Below, piece by piece: positions 41,013 to 41,036 of a DNA stretch of 41,036 nucleotides (positions are counted from its first letter, which is position 1; each line of letters opens with the position of its first letter). The position numbers and the translations under genes were made by a program. Source of the stretch: Bacteroidales bacterium UBA6401. Lineage in GTDB: Bacteria; Bacteroidota; Bacteroidia; Bacteroidales; UBA932. The notes under the pieces were generated by a model. The model was not told the DNA's origin. It saw only the letters and a program-made list of their open reading frames with translations, and ran no database searches. The stretch covers positions 1 through 41,036 of the forward strand of contig DJPX01000024.1 in the NCBI GenBank assembly GCA_002438635.1, read 5' to 3'.

Positions 41013-41036
41013 GTGTATCCGTATTTGTGGATACAC
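41013..41036 (-). terminator. Hairpin at window end, likely terminator of an upstream minus-strand gene
   Basis: GTGTATCC and GGATACAC are perfect 8-bp arms with an 8-base loop. Read on the minus strand the stem is followed by C and five T. It lies 19 bp before the start of the 40319-40993 gene, so it probably ends the preceding minus-strand transcript, which is outside the window. Confidence 0.6.

Noticed and set aside
1..41036. CRISPR array, rRNA or tRNA gene
   Set aside because: No regularly spaced repeats, no tRNA cloverleaf and no rRNA-like conserved stretch were seen.

Overview
The window is a stretch of a Bacteroidales-type (Bacteroidota) chromosome. The evidence is the repeated -7 promoter box TAnnTTTG in front of genes, few Shine-Dalgarno sites, a TamL-type lipid-anchored BamA relative, DUF3467 and DUF5723 proteins, lipoproteins with loose lipoboxes, and a pyrophosphate-type phosphofructokinase. 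Genus cannot be named from the sequence. I saw no rRNA, tRNA or CRISPR array.

Left end (1-4629) is the tail of a phase-variable type I restriction-modification locus: a DUF1016/YhcG-type nuclease gene cut by the window edge, a complete hsdS on the plus strand, a second hsdS on the minus strand that lacks its own 5' end, and a tyrosine recombinase. The two hsdS genes face each other tail to tail and share two pairs of inverted repeats (a perfect 94-bp pair and a 245-bp pair about 89% identical), so recombination can exchange both target-recognition domains or only the second. Four HsdS proteins are possible from one locus.

Next (4630-5914) is a gene graveyard holding three decayed fragments: a GntP-like permease, the C-terminus of an ISAon1/ISL3-like transposase with an internal stop, and the C-terminus of an Rpn-type PD-(D/E)XK protein broken by a 16-bp tandem duplication.

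From 5915 on the DNA is dense core chromosome in short alternating operons: DUF389 membrane protein / small membrane protein / AlkZ-related protein (minus); an EF-hand membrane protein and a small partner (plus); DUF3467 / Maf / RluA-type pseudouridine synthase (minus, overlapping); valS / tatA-like / ABC-F / GH3 glucosidase (plus); XRE regulator / CinA (minus); queA (plus); lipoprotein / DUF5723 barrel (minus); mscS / rlmD / cax antiporter (plus); two small barrel-like proteins (minus); rarA (plus); tamL (minus); TrmH-type methyltransferase / alkaline phosphatase / GH13 amylase / PPi-phosphofructokinase (plus); CapA-like phosphatase, a 53-codon small gene and a secreted unknown (minus).

The genes cover RNA modification (RluA-like, QueA, RlmD, TrmH-like), translation (ValS, ABC-F), envelope assembly and mechanics (TamL, MscS, TatA-like, lipoproteins), carbohydrate use (GH3, GH13, PFK) and genome maintenance (RarA, Maf, AlkZ-related). 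Several promoters lie so close to the start codon (valS, tamL, the TrmH-type gene) that nearly leaderless mRNAs are predicted.
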